Source of the DNA: an uncultured Psychrobacter sp.
Lineage (GTDB): Bacteria > Pseudomonadota > Gammaproteobacteria > Pseudomonadales > Moraxellaceae
Direction: 5' to 3'
Assembly: GCF_947500265.1 (NCBI RefSeq)
Contig: NZ_CANMRN010000005.1
Coordinates: 1 to 64,000 of the forward strand
DNA length: 64,000 nucleotides
Shown here piece by piece: positions 1-7,799 of the stretch. The position numbers and the translations under genes were made by a program. Below the pieces are notes generated by a model. The model had not been told where the DNA came from. It did no database searches and saw only the letters and a program-made list of their open reading frames with translations. Every line of letters starts with the position of its first letter. Within the stretch, counting starts at the first letter, position 1.

Positions 1-1
1 G

Positions 2-73
2 CCTGAACCTGTTGTTGAGCCTGAACCTGTTGTTGAGCCTGAACCTGTTGTTGAGCCTGAACCTGTTGTTGAG
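2..73 (+). repeat. Four perfect 18-bp tandem repeats inside dnaX
   Basis: The unit CCTGAACCTGTTGTTGAG occurs four times head to tail with no mismatch and probably continues left of the window. In the dnaX frame each unit encodes PEPVVE, so the array makes a Pro/Glu/Val-rich linker. Repeats of this kind change length by slippage without breaking the frame. Confidence 0.95.
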
Positions 74-553
74 CCTGGCGCAAATGATTCTCAATTAACA
101 GCCCACTCTGATGAAGATCCACGTACGTTGCTGCGTTGTCCACCTCAAGAGCTGACAGGTGAGTGGAACCCAGAAAAGTGGGACTACTGGTTACAAGCTG
201 CTCGTGAAAGCGAGGTATTAGCACAAGATGAGCTAGCACTAGCACGACAAGGTACAATGACTGGTCAATGCAATGGCAAAGCCACGTTTTTGACCAGTGT
301 TGATAGTAAGCATTTGCAGGTCACTTTTCAGCAATTAGCAGCTAAGCTACAACAGCAATTTACACAAGCTGACATTGACTTGAAAATTGATAGTAGTATC
401 ATGCAGACCGAAGATAAAACCCCAGAGCGCCGACAGAAAAAACGTTTAGAGCAAGCGAAAACCGTTGCTGAAACGAAATTGCTAAAAACCCCAGTAATGC
501 AGTATTTAACTGAACGCGGTGAGGGGAAAATGGGTAAAGTACAGCTGTATTAA
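2..553 (+). CDS. dnaX: DNA polymerase III gamma/tau subunit, C-terminal part (partial)
   Basis: Open frame entering from the left edge; the true start is outside the window. It begins with a PEPVVE repeat linker and continues into a domain of about 140 residues. That domain has a conserved Trp-rich start (GEWNPEKWDYWL), a beta-alpha core (LQVTFQQLAAKLQQQF), a charged segment (TPERRQKKRLEQAK) and a final motif of the type 'TPVMQYLTERGEGKM'. This is the pattern of the tau-specific C-terminal domain of DnaX, which binds the polymerase III alpha subunit and couples clamp loader to polymerase. The assignment rests on the C-terminal pattern only, since the AAA+ ATPase part is not visible. A perfect hairpin terminator follows at 621-656. 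Confidence 0.72.
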   Translation, partial: PEPVVEPEPVVEPEPVVEPEPVVEPGANDSQLTAHSDEDPRTLLRCPPQELTGEWNPEKWDYWLQAARESEVLAQDELALARQGTMTGQCNGKATFLTSVDSKHLQVTFQQLAAKLQQQFTQADIDLKIDSSIMQTEDKTPERRQKKRLEQAKTVAETKLLKTPVMQYLTERGEGKMGKVQLY

Positions 554-620
554 GATTTGGAGCAGTGTTTGCTCAAAATATCTAAAAGTATATTTATATA
601 TTGAACGTAGTTTTATATTA

Positions 621-660
621 AATATCAAGGTGATAGCAATATATCACCTTGATATTTTTG
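621..660 (+). terminator. Rho-independent terminator of dnaX
   Basis: A perfect 15-bp stem (621-635 paired with 642-656) with a 6-nt loop runs into a T-rich tract. It is about 70 bp downstream of the dnaX stop. The rest of 554-785 holds no gene and carries the LysR promoter region. Confidence 0.9.
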
Positions 661-785
661 TTTTTATTACGGGTCAAAATATATTTATCAAACAAGAGAG
701 AACCATTTGATAACGATAAGATGAATGCAAAGTCGTTATAATGGTTAAGTTATATTAAAAACTGAAATGACGTTTAGGTGAGAAT

Positions 786-1685
786 ATGTTGGATAATTTA
801 CGCGGTATGGCTGTGTTCGCCAGTGTGGTCGGACATGGCTCTTTTAGTGGCTCAGCACGTGAGCTAGGTATTACAACCAGTGCAGTCAGTCAGCAAATTC
901 GTTCGCTAGAGAACGAGCTTGGGGTGGTGTTGCTACATCGCTCAACTCGTAAGCTAAGCTTAACAGAAGCTGGCGAGAGCTTTTATGAAGCGGCAAAAGA
1001 TGTTGTCAGTGCAGCGGAGCAAGGGCGTATCAAAGTTAATCAATTGCGTGATGAGCTAGCAGGTAGCTTGCGTGTATCGACGACTCCTGAGCTTGGTGTT
1101 AATCACATACTGCCGGCACTCTCTACGTGGATGGCGGCACATGATGATTTAAGTGTCACTTATCTAGCTGACAATCATTATATTGATATGATTGACGAGC
1201 GTATTGATATTGCTATTCGCATGAGTCCATCGATTAATGATTCTAGTCTGAGCAGTCATCCATTGACTGATGTGCGCCAATTACTGGTTGCTTCACCTCA
1301 GTATCTACGTCAGCACAGTAAGCTAAATACGCCTAAAGACTTGGCTGAGCATCAGTTGATCTGTATTGAGATCATGAAAGATGCCAATCAGATCGATATG
1401 ATTCAGACTGAAACTGGTAAAAAAACGCGTGTCAAAATGAACTCACGTATCTATACCAACAACGTATTTATGGCAACGACGTTGGCTAAAGAAGGTCACG
1501 GTTTGGTTAGAATGCTAGAGATGGACGTCAAAAAAGAGCTTGAAAGTGGAGAGCTGGTAGAAGTATTGACTGGCTATCAACTACCAAGCTTTGTGCTATA
1601 TGCGGTCACTTTAAATCGAGACCAACAGCCAGCTAAAATCACTCGTTGCCTAGAAGTACTGAAAAAATACTTCCATGCAAATTAA
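786..1685 (+). CDS. LysR-family transcriptional regulator
   Basis: The protein of 299 residues has an N-terminal winged helix-turn-helix (residues 1-60; GSFSGSARELGITTSAVSQQ is the recognition region). A LysR substrate-binding domain follows from about residue 90. The layout and the sequence 'LLHRSTRKLSLTEAGESFY' match the CrgA/DmlR-like subgroup. The start at 786 is supported by an AGGTGAG box 3-9 nt upstream. The gene stands alone: the next gene, argD, is convergent, so no target can be read from an adjacent divergent operon. The ligand is unknown. Confidence 0.93.
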   Translation: MLDNLRGMAVFASVVGHGSFSGSARELGITTSAVSQQIRSLENELGVVLLHRSTRKLSLTEAGESFYEAAKDVVSAAEQGRIKVNQLRDELAGSLRVSTTPELGVNHILPALSTWMAAHDDLSVTYLADNHYIDMIDERIDIAIRMSPSINDSSLSSHPLTDVRQLLVASPQYLRQHSKLNTPKDLAEHQLICIEIMKDANQIDMIQTETGKKTRVKMNSRIYTNNVFMATTLAKEGHGLVRMLEMDVKKELESGELVEVLTGYQLPSFVLYAVTLNRDQQPAKITRCLEVLKKYFHAN

Positions 1686-1737
1686 GTGTTGTTCTCACTA
1701 CGCACGAAACGTTTTTAGTTAGCAATAAGCAGTTAGC

Positions 1738-1776
1738 AAAAAGCCTATAGATAATGAATCATCTATAGGCTTTTTT
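1738..1776 (+). terminator. Bidirectional terminator between the LysR gene and argD
   Basis: Stem GCCTATAGAT (1743-1752) pairs with ATCTATAGGC (1761-1770), flanked by A5 on the left and T6 on the right. It can therefore stop transcription from both convergent genes. Confidence 0.9.
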
Positions 1777-1805
1777 ATTGTCTATTATTAACGTTGAAGC
1801 ATATT

Positions 1806-2987
1806 TTAAAATGATGGCTTTAGTAGATTGATTAAACGCTCAGCGACTTGTGTGCTTTCATCACGGTTCATGTTAAGTGGTGGCAGCAAACGCACAACAT
1901 GACCACCCGTCACATTGATGATCAGCTTTTGCTCATCACGGGCACGATCCACCAGTTGGCTACAGTCCATGTCTTCAGGTAGCGCGATACCAATCATCAT
2001 ACCTGCACCGCGACTGCTAATGCCATGTTGACCAAATGTATCAACGATACTTTCTCTGATGAATAAACCCTCAGTCACTGCGTTTTCCATGATATTACTA
2101 TTTGCTAATACGTCATACACGCTATGTACCACACGGCTGGCCAATGGCGTGCCACCATAAGTAGAGCCATGGCTACCAGCACCAAACAAACCATTGGCAC
2201 GGTCACGTACCATGCACGCACCGACTGGGAAACCATTACCTAGACCTTTGGCTGTCGTCAATACATCAGGACGAGCGTTGCTGTGTTGATAAGCAAAGTA
2301 TTTACCCGTACGGCCATTACCTGTTTGCACTTCATCTAGCATAAATAGCCAGTTATGAGCGTCACATTCTGCTTGCAGCTCTTCAAGATAGGTGAAGCCA
2401 TTGGCTGCAGTATTCAGGCCGCCTTCACCTTGGATAGGCTCTACAAAAATAGCGCAGATATCATCATGTTCTTGAGCAGCTTGTTTGACAGCAGCTATAT
2501 CGCCAAATGGTACACGAATAAAGTCTTCATCTAGCGTATAAAATCCTTCGCGCGCTTTTGGATTTGCAGTAGCTGACAAAGATAATAACGTACGACCATG
2601 GAACGATTGCTCCATTACGATAACTTTTGGACGTTTAAAACCTTGCTTGTAGGCGTATAAACGTGCCAGTTTTAATGCAGCTTCATTGGCTTCGGCGCCG
2701 CTATTGGCAAAAAACACACTGTCCATTTGGGCTGCGGTACATAGTATCTCTCCAGCACGCTCTTGCCAATCAATGCCGAACAAGTTGCTCGTATGAATTA
2801 ACGTACCTGCTTGCTGCTGAATCGCGTCAGTGACTTGTGGATGACAGTGTCCTAAGCCGCATACCGCGATACCAGTTAAGGCATCTAAGTAAGGCGTGTC
2901 ATCTTTGGTATAGAGCCAACTGCCTGCACCGCGTGTAAAGCTGATTGGTTGACGATTATAAGTGGGCATCAGGTAAGTAGCAGACAT
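1806..2987 (-). CDS. argD: Acetylornithine aminotransferase (class III aminotransferase)
   Basis: A PLP-dependent class III aminotransferase of 393 residues. It would transfer the amino group between N-acetylornithine and 2-oxoglutarate in arginine synthesis, and members often also act as succinyl-diaminopimelate aminotransferase. Family marks are FANSGAEANEAALKLAR, FHGRT, FVEPIQGEGG, FMLDEVQTGNGRTG and the PLP lysine in TTAKGLGNGFPVGA. The start MSATYL at 2987 is chosen because AAGG lies 9 nt upstream and the length fits the family. A longer in-frame start at 3092 would overlap yacG. It lies 40 bp behind yacG on the same strand, probably as one operon. Confidence 0.9.
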   Translation of the reverse strand: MSATYLMPTYNRQPISFTRGAGSWLYTKDDTPYLDALTGIAVCGLGHCHPQVTDAIQQQAGTLIHTSNLFGIDWQERAGEILCTAAQMDSVFFANSGAEANEAALKLARLYAYKQGFKRPKVIVMEQSFHGRTLLSLSATANPKAREGFYTLDEDFIRVPFGDIAAVKQAAQEHDDICAIFVEPIQGEGGLNTAANGFTYLEELQAECDAHNWLFMLDEVQTGNGRTGKYFAYQHSNARPDVLTTAKGLGNGFPVGACMVRDRANGLFGAGSHGSTYGGTPLASRVVHSVYDVLANSNIMENAVTEGLFIRESIVDTFGQHGISSRGAGMMIGIALPEDMDCSQLVDRARDEQKLIINVTGGHVVRLLPPLNMNRDESTQVAERLINLLKPSF

Positions 2988-3027
2988 ATAAAGCATCCTT
3001 GGTATAATAATTGAGTAAAAGTGTGGG

Positions 3028-3219
3028 TTATAGCTCGTCAGAAAAAGGCGTGGTTTCTGCAGGTAAGGTGTAGTCTTCGTTTGCCCAAGCACCTAAGTCG
3101 ATCAGCTTGCAGCGACTACTACAAAACGGCTTATATTTATTGTCTTGCCAGGCCGTCTGGGTACCGCAACGTGGGCAAGGGTAGGTCTTTGGGGGCGTAT
3201 TTGCAGTAGAGTCAGTCAT
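3028..3219 (-). CDS. yacG: DNA gyrase inhibitor / zinc-binding protein YacG
   Basis: A small protein of 63 residues with the family signature: CPRCG (residues 15-19), [17 protein letters not shown] and a final acidic tail. The four cysteines bind one zinc. In E. coli YacG binds GyrB and blocks DNA binding by gyrase. It often sits beside coaE and the pilin peptidase, but here it precedes argD, so the context is rearranged. 3220-3408 carries the divergent promoters for this gene and the methyltransferase gene. Confidence 0.95.
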   Translation of the reverse strand: MTDSTANTPPKTYPCPRCGTQTAWQDNKYKPFCSSRCKLIDLGAWANEDYTLPAETTPFSDEL

Positions 3220-3408
3220 AAGAAAAGAGCAATGTCCTAAATGTTATTAGTATTGGTTGCATACGACACAAGCATAAAACGCATCCGTCATTTAAATTAC
3301 GACGAAACGAGGCGTACTTGCTGTCGCTGTATTACTATTCAATTGGATTGACTATATAATAGCATGGGGCCGAATAATGACAAAAGACAAATGCTTTAAG
3401 GATAGTAG

Positions 3409-4083
3409 ATGACCGATAATATTGATCTCACGCATCAGCAAGAGCGTGCCTTTCAACCACAAAAACTGTCAGCACCGCGTGACTTTATTATTCCAAATAT
3501 CATCAATGACAATAAAAATGAAAAACCGTTGATGCTAGAGATTGGGGCAGGGAAGGGTAAGCATGCACTTAGCTTTGCCGCACAAAATCCTGACAAGCAT
3601 CTGATAGCCATTGAACGCACGCGTAATAAATTTGAAGCATTCTCAAAATTAGCTACTCTACACAATTTATCAAACCTAGATGCGATTCATGCGGATGCGA
3701 TTGCATGGACAGTGCATGCCATTAAACCAAACAGCTTGGCTAAAATCTTCATTCTTTATCCCAATCCTGAACAGCACAATCCAAATCAGCAATGGCTGAA
3801 CATGCCTTTTTTTGAGTTTCTCTTATCACGCTTGCAGGTGGGCGGAGAAGTGATATTAGTCACTAATATTGAATCCTATATGGACAATGCAGAACACCAA
3901 GCAACCAAAGTATGGTGTCTACCATCAACACGTTCTCGAGTACCAGCGACTAGCCAGCGGACTCATTTCGAAGTGAAATACCTTGCCCGACAAGAAGTGT
4001 GTTGGGAGCTAAGTATTCGTAAGCCGAAGTGGTATAAAACAAGATTTGATGATTGGCAGGTAAATGCTATGAACGAAAAATAA
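3409..4083 (+). CDS. TrmB-like SAM-dependent methyltransferase with altered catalytic motif
   Basis: A protein of 224 residues with a class I SAM-binding fold: LEIGAGKGKHALSFAAQNP is motif I and LIAIER follows it. The overall order matches tRNA (guanine-46-N7)-methyltransferase TrmB, including the late T-x-FE-x-KY segment. In TrmB the catalytic signature is FPDPW-x-K-x-RH-x-KRR; here the same place reads YPNPEQHNPNQQW, with the Asp and the basic residues lost. It may be a TrmB paralogue with another substrate rather than the tRNA enzyme. The start has AAGGA 6 nt upstream. Confidence 0.7.
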   Translation: MTDNIDLTHQQERAFQPQKLSAPRDFIIPNIINDNKNEKPLMLEIGAGKGKHALSFAAQNPDKHLIAIERTRNKFEAFSKLATLHNLSNLDAIHADAIAWTVHAIKPNSLAKIFILYPNPEQHNPNQQWLNMPFFEFLLSRLQVGGEVILVTNIESYMDNAEHQATKVWCLPSTRSRVPATSQRTHFEVKYLARQEVCWELSIRKPKWYKTRFDDWQVNAMNEK

Positions 4084-4179
4084 TAGCCTAAGTAAAAATA
4101 TAAAGCTTATATCAATGATATACAATAAATGTAGTAGAATTAAGTACAAAATAGCCTAAGCAAATAAAGTTAAAACAAT

Positions 4180-4206
4180 AAAAAGCCGTCACTAAAGAAC
4201 GGCTCA
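4180..4206 (-). terminator. Terminator of the ABC1 kinase gene
   Basis: On the minus strand GAGCCGT-TCTTTAGTG-ACGGCT runs into TTTTTATT. It lies 15 bp beyond the stop at 4220. 4084-4179 between the two convergent genes is AT-rich and holds nothing else. Confidence 0.85.
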
Positions 4207-4219
4207 AAATTTGCACAGC

Positions 4220-5626
4220 TTATAAATAAGGTTTTACGAGGCTGTTAGAGTTAGTATGCGCATCTAAAACAGTTAAAAAGGTATATGCACCAATAAACTT
4301 GCGGCTAATAAACATGAATTCTTTTGGTGGCAGATTAAATTCAAAGGACTGCATTGCACGTGTGGCCGTAGTAGATAAGCGTGAATGTAGCTTACTGTTG
4401 GCCCAAATATAGCGATCCTGCTCATCTAAACATTCGCTAGGGATATTGGTGTTTTTCTCAGGGTCACTAAAAGGCTCGGTAGCAAGCAAAAATAACGAAG
4501 CAATATCTGAACGTACTTTATTACTCATGCTATCGAAAAAGTCGTATCCTTTCATAGCAATGCTCATTGCTTGCTGATCATGGCGATATCCTGCGCGTAG
4601 TAAACCACGGGCAATCGTTAATAAGTTACCATCAAACTGACGAATCGCCCCAAAATCTAGCAAAACCAATCTATCGATATCTTCTTCGTTTTCGCTCACA
4701 CGCACTAAGTAATTACCAAAGTTGGGATCGGTCTGCATCTCACCCCATACAAAAATCTCTTGCATCATGATTTCAATGGCCGCTTGACCAATGGCATTTC
4801 GGCGTTCATGAGGTAGTAATTGCAATGCTTCCGAGACCACAGTGATACCTGGCTCGTATGACATACATAGCAGGCGTTTTTTAGAATAAGTGCGATTAAT
4901 CTTAGGCACGATATAGCGCGGATCATTAATTAAACGCTCATAAAAACGCTCTGTCGTAGCCGCTTCCGCTTCATAATCGACTTCGTGATGGAGTAGGTCA
5001 CGTATTTCCTCAAACCAAGCATCGAGTGCGCGTGTTTGAGGAACGATATTACTTACTTTTAACAATCGTTTGAACAAGGCAAGATCAGAGTTGATAGCAT
5101 CTGCCACACCTGGATACTGAATTTTTAACACAACTTGTTCGCCAGTGGCGAGCACGGTCGCACGGTGAACTTGAGCAAGAGAAGCGGTTCCGATGGGAAC
5201 AGGATCAATGTCTAGCTCGTTTAGTTTGTTGCCCAGTAACTGGCGTAATGTTTGCTCAATCGTCGGCCAAGTCAATGTCGCCGTGTCATCATTAAGGGTT
5301 TGCAAAGCGCGTGTGATCTCTGGCGGCAGTATATGCTCACCATAAATCGCTAGCATTTGACCAATCTTAACGACTGAACCCTTTAGTTTACCAAGCTCTG
5401 ATGCCAGATAGTTTGCCTGAGTTTCCATAAACGCCTGATTGCGTGCAGTACGTGCTTCTTTATTTAAGAACATACCAGACACGCTATTACCCGCCCAACG
5501 ACGACCAATATTCAAAGAAGTTTTTGCAATCGACATACGACGATCAAACCCTGAGGTTTTTAGGCTATCGATTGATTGCTTGTTGCTAAAAGGTTTAGAC
5601 GTATCATTTGCCATAAGTATAATCAT
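4220..5626 (-). CDS. ABC1/AarF/UbiB-family atypical kinase
   Basis: A protein of 468 residues of the ABC1 (UbiB/ADCK) protein-kinase-like family. Visible motifs are KIGQML (the KxGQ helix), GTASLAQVHRA in place of the glycine-rich loop, the ATP lysine in VVLKIQYPGV, DPNFGNYLV (catalytic D and metal N) and LLDFGA (metal Asp). Family members support ubiquinone synthesis or lipid handling. It is not next to ubiE/ubiJ and lacks a clear C-terminal membrane helix pair, so it is probably not the main UbiB. The start could be 5626 or 5614 (MANDTSK); neither has a strong ribosome binding site. Confidence 0.88.
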   Translation of the reverse strand: MIILMANDTSKPFSNKQSIDSLKTSGFDRRMSIAKTSLNIGRRWAGNSVSGMFLNKEARTARNQAFMETQANYLASELGKLKGSVVKIGQMLAIYGEHILPPEITRALQTLNDDTATLTWPTIEQTLRQLLGNKLNELDIDPVPIGTASLAQVHRATVLATGEQVVLKIQYPGVADAINSDLALFKRLLKVSNIVPQTRALDAWFEEIRDLLHHEVDYEAEAATTERFYERLINDPRYIVPKINRTYSKKRLLCMSYEPGITVVSEALQLLPHERRNAIGQAAIEIMMQEIFVWGEMQTDPNFGNYLVRVSENEEDIDRLVLLDFGAIRQFDGNLLTIARGLLRAGYRHDQQAMSIAMKGYDFFDSMSNKVRSDIASLFLLATEPFSDPEKNTNIPSECLDEQDRYIWANSKLHSRLSTTATRAMQSFEFNLPPKEFMFISRKFIGAYTFLTVLDAHTNSNSLVKPYL

Positions 5627-5869
5627 TCATCCAATTGGTATTGATTTGCGGGTTCGAAACCTACAATACAAGGGAGACGTGATGCACAGGTACAAAATTG
5701 TATCATATAAAGCGCGTTGGTTTTATGAGCCTGAGCTGGCCATTGATAGTTACTTTGTAAGCCAATATCTAGCGGTAACTATTGATAAACAGGTGCTTAC
5801 TAGTTTGAGTATGATTAATAAATAGCTAGGATTTTCTAGCAAGTTCACTGGTTATTAAAACTTAACACT

Positions 5870-5899
5870 AAAAAATAAGACCTAGCATCATGCTAGGTC
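5870..5899 (-). terminator. Probable terminator of purD
   Basis: GACCTAGCA/TGCTAGGTC forms a 9-bp stem with a 3-nt loop, followed on the minus strand by a T-rich tract (reverse of 5870-5877). It is about 125 nt past the purD stop. The remaining 5627-6024 shows no convincing gene. Confidence 0.7.
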
Positions 5900-6024
5900 A
5901 AATAATGATAGGGAGCTATAAAATACAGAAATATTATTAATCAAACATATTGAGCAAAACCTTCGCATTCTCTAAAATATTGACTAAGACGTTACCCAAT
6001 ATGTTTCTTGGGATGCCTTAGCTG

Positions 6025-7341
6025 CTAAGCATTTTCGCGAGTGATGGCATGATGACCAATATCACGGCGGTACTGCGAACCATCGAAGCTAATAGCAGCG
6101 GTAACTGCTAATGCGGCTTGCTGAGCATCAGAAATACTATCTGCTAACGCAGTCACACATAAGACGCGCCCGCCGTTTGTGACGACTTCTTTATCATTAT
6201 CGTTAGAAAATGCCGTACCAGCATGGAAAACTTTAACAGCATTGTCATTATTAGGATCTAGTTCTGGCAAGCCAGCAATCACATCGCCTTTAGACGAAGT
6301 TTCAGGGTAGCCTTTTGATGCGACAACGATACCTAGAGCAGGGCGCGCATCCCATTTGGCTTCACTAGGTAATTGACCTGCCAAACCTTGTGCGACCAAA
6401 TCGACCATTGATGACTGCAAACGCATTAAGATAGGCTGCGTTTCTGGATCACCAAAACGGCAGTTAAATTCGATGACATACGGATCGCCTGCCTTATCAA
6501 TCATAAGACCAGCGTATAAGAAGCCAGTATAAGGATGGCCTGCGTTTTTCATGGCATCGACTACTGGTTGTATCACTTGCTGCATGACTTTGTTATGAAC
6601 ATCGCCGGTAACAACTGGAGCAGGGGAGTAGGCACCCATACCACCAGTGTTTGGACCGGTATCACCTTCAAAAGCACGTTTGTGATCTTGGCTGGTTGCC
6701 ATTGGCAAGATGTTATCACCATCAATCATACAGATAAAGCTGGCTTCTTCACCCTGTAAGAACTGCTCGATAACCACACGGCTACCAGCATCACCGAACT
6801 TATTATCCGCTAGCATATCGTCGATAGCTTCATGTGCTTGTTCGATCGTTTCAGCAACGATCACGCCTTTACCTGCAGCAAGGCCGTCTGCTTTGATAAC
6901 GATAGGCGCGCCTTGCTCATCGACATAGGCTTTTGCAGCGACTGCGTCGGTAAAACCTTGATAAGCAGCGGTTGGGATATTGTTTTGCACCATGAACTCT
7001 TTAGCAAAAGTTTTTGAGCCTTCTAACTGTGCACAGTATGCTGTTGGGCCCCATGCTTTGATACCTGCTTCACGACAAGCATCAACAATACCCGTGACCA
7101 AAGGCGCTTCTGGACCAACAATTACCATGTCGATATCATTATTTTGACAAAACGCGATAACAGTACTATGCTCGCCTGCGTCAGCGTCGGTAGACTCTAG
7201 CGTAACGTTTTGGCATTTAGGCTCAAGGGCGGTGCCAGCATTGCCAGGAGCGATGTAGACATTTTTTACATTGTCATCTTTTGCACATTGCCATGCCAAT
7301 GCGTGTTCGCGACCACCTGAGCCAACCACCAAAATATTCAT
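6025..7341 (-). CDS. purD: Phosphoribosylamine-glycine ligase
   Basis: GARS, an ATP-grasp enzyme joining glycine to phosphoribosylamine in purine synthesis. The product is 438 residues from the chosen start MNILVVGSGGREHALAW. Landmarks are SGGREHA at the N-terminus, KADGLAAGKGVIVA, EEFLQGEEAS-like residues (IEQFLQGEEASFI), GPNTGGMGAYSPAP and FNCRFGDPETQ. The start at 7341 is preferred because AAAAGG lies 4 nt upstream; 7344 and 7362 are longer alternatives. purD stands alone here, without purH, which often neighbours it. Confidence 0.95.
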   Translation of the reverse strand: MNILVVGSGGREHALAWQCAKDDNVKNVYIAPGNAGTALEPKCQNVTLESTDADAGEHSTVIAFCQNNDIDMVIVGPEAPLVTGIVDACREAGIKAWGPTAYCAQLEGSKTFAKEFMVQNNIPTAAYQGFTDAVAAKAYVDEQGAPIVIKADGLAAGKGVIVAETIEQAHEAIDDMLADNKFGDAGSRVVIEQFLQGEEASFICMIDGDNILPMATSQDHKRAFEGDTGPNTGGMGAYSPAPVVTGDVHNKVMQQVIQPVVDAMKNAGHPYTGFLYAGLMIDKAGDPYVIEFNCRFGDPETQPILMRLQSSMVDLVAQGLAGQLPSEAKWDARPALGIVVASKGYPETSSKGDVIAGLPELDPNNDNAVKVFHAGTAFSNDNDKEVVTNGGRVLCVTALADSISDAQQAALAVTAAISFDGSQYRRDIGHHAITRENA

Positions 7342-7799
7342 CATACCTTTTGCCCTTAGCATTAAAGTTAATAGTGAGCGAGTCGTACGCTCTTAAATAT
7401 GTTGGCATATTCTAACAAAAAAACGACTTCAATTACCATGAGTATCCGCCTGCAAGCACCGAATCATTCATATCGACGTCCAAAACCGCATTGTCTCATT
7501 AGTAAAGGTTATCGACACACCGCTGATTCATGAAATGATGTTGTACACTTTAGCTCGCGCCTTATGTGCGTTACACTTCACTATATTGGTAGTATTAAAT
7601 TCTGATGGCTACATATTAATAAAAAATAAGAGCAAAAAAGGAGAAAATTTCTAACTGTTATAAAAATAAAATAAGTCGCGTGAATGGAAATACTGCACCG
7701 TTGCACCAATGATGAATATGCAGTAACAGTAGTCAATCTAAATCGATAAACTTAAATAAATAAATGTTAAACCAAATCTATAAAAAAAGGACGCAGGAA
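7342..7799. other. Divergent intergenic region purD / glutamate dehydrogenase
   Basis: About 460 bp that must hold both divergent promoters. No RNA gene, repeat or conserved operator was recognised. The stretch from about 7600 is strongly AT-rich. Confidence 0.5.

Noticed and set aside
2988..3092. Longer argD start at 3092
   Set aside because: It would overlap the yacG gene and adds residues with no family match; ATG 2987 has a good ribosome binding site.
5439..5825. 128-residue plus-strand ORF over the ABC1 gene start
   Set aside because: It runs antisense to a clearly conserved gene, and its downstream part has no recognisable domain or ribosome binding site.
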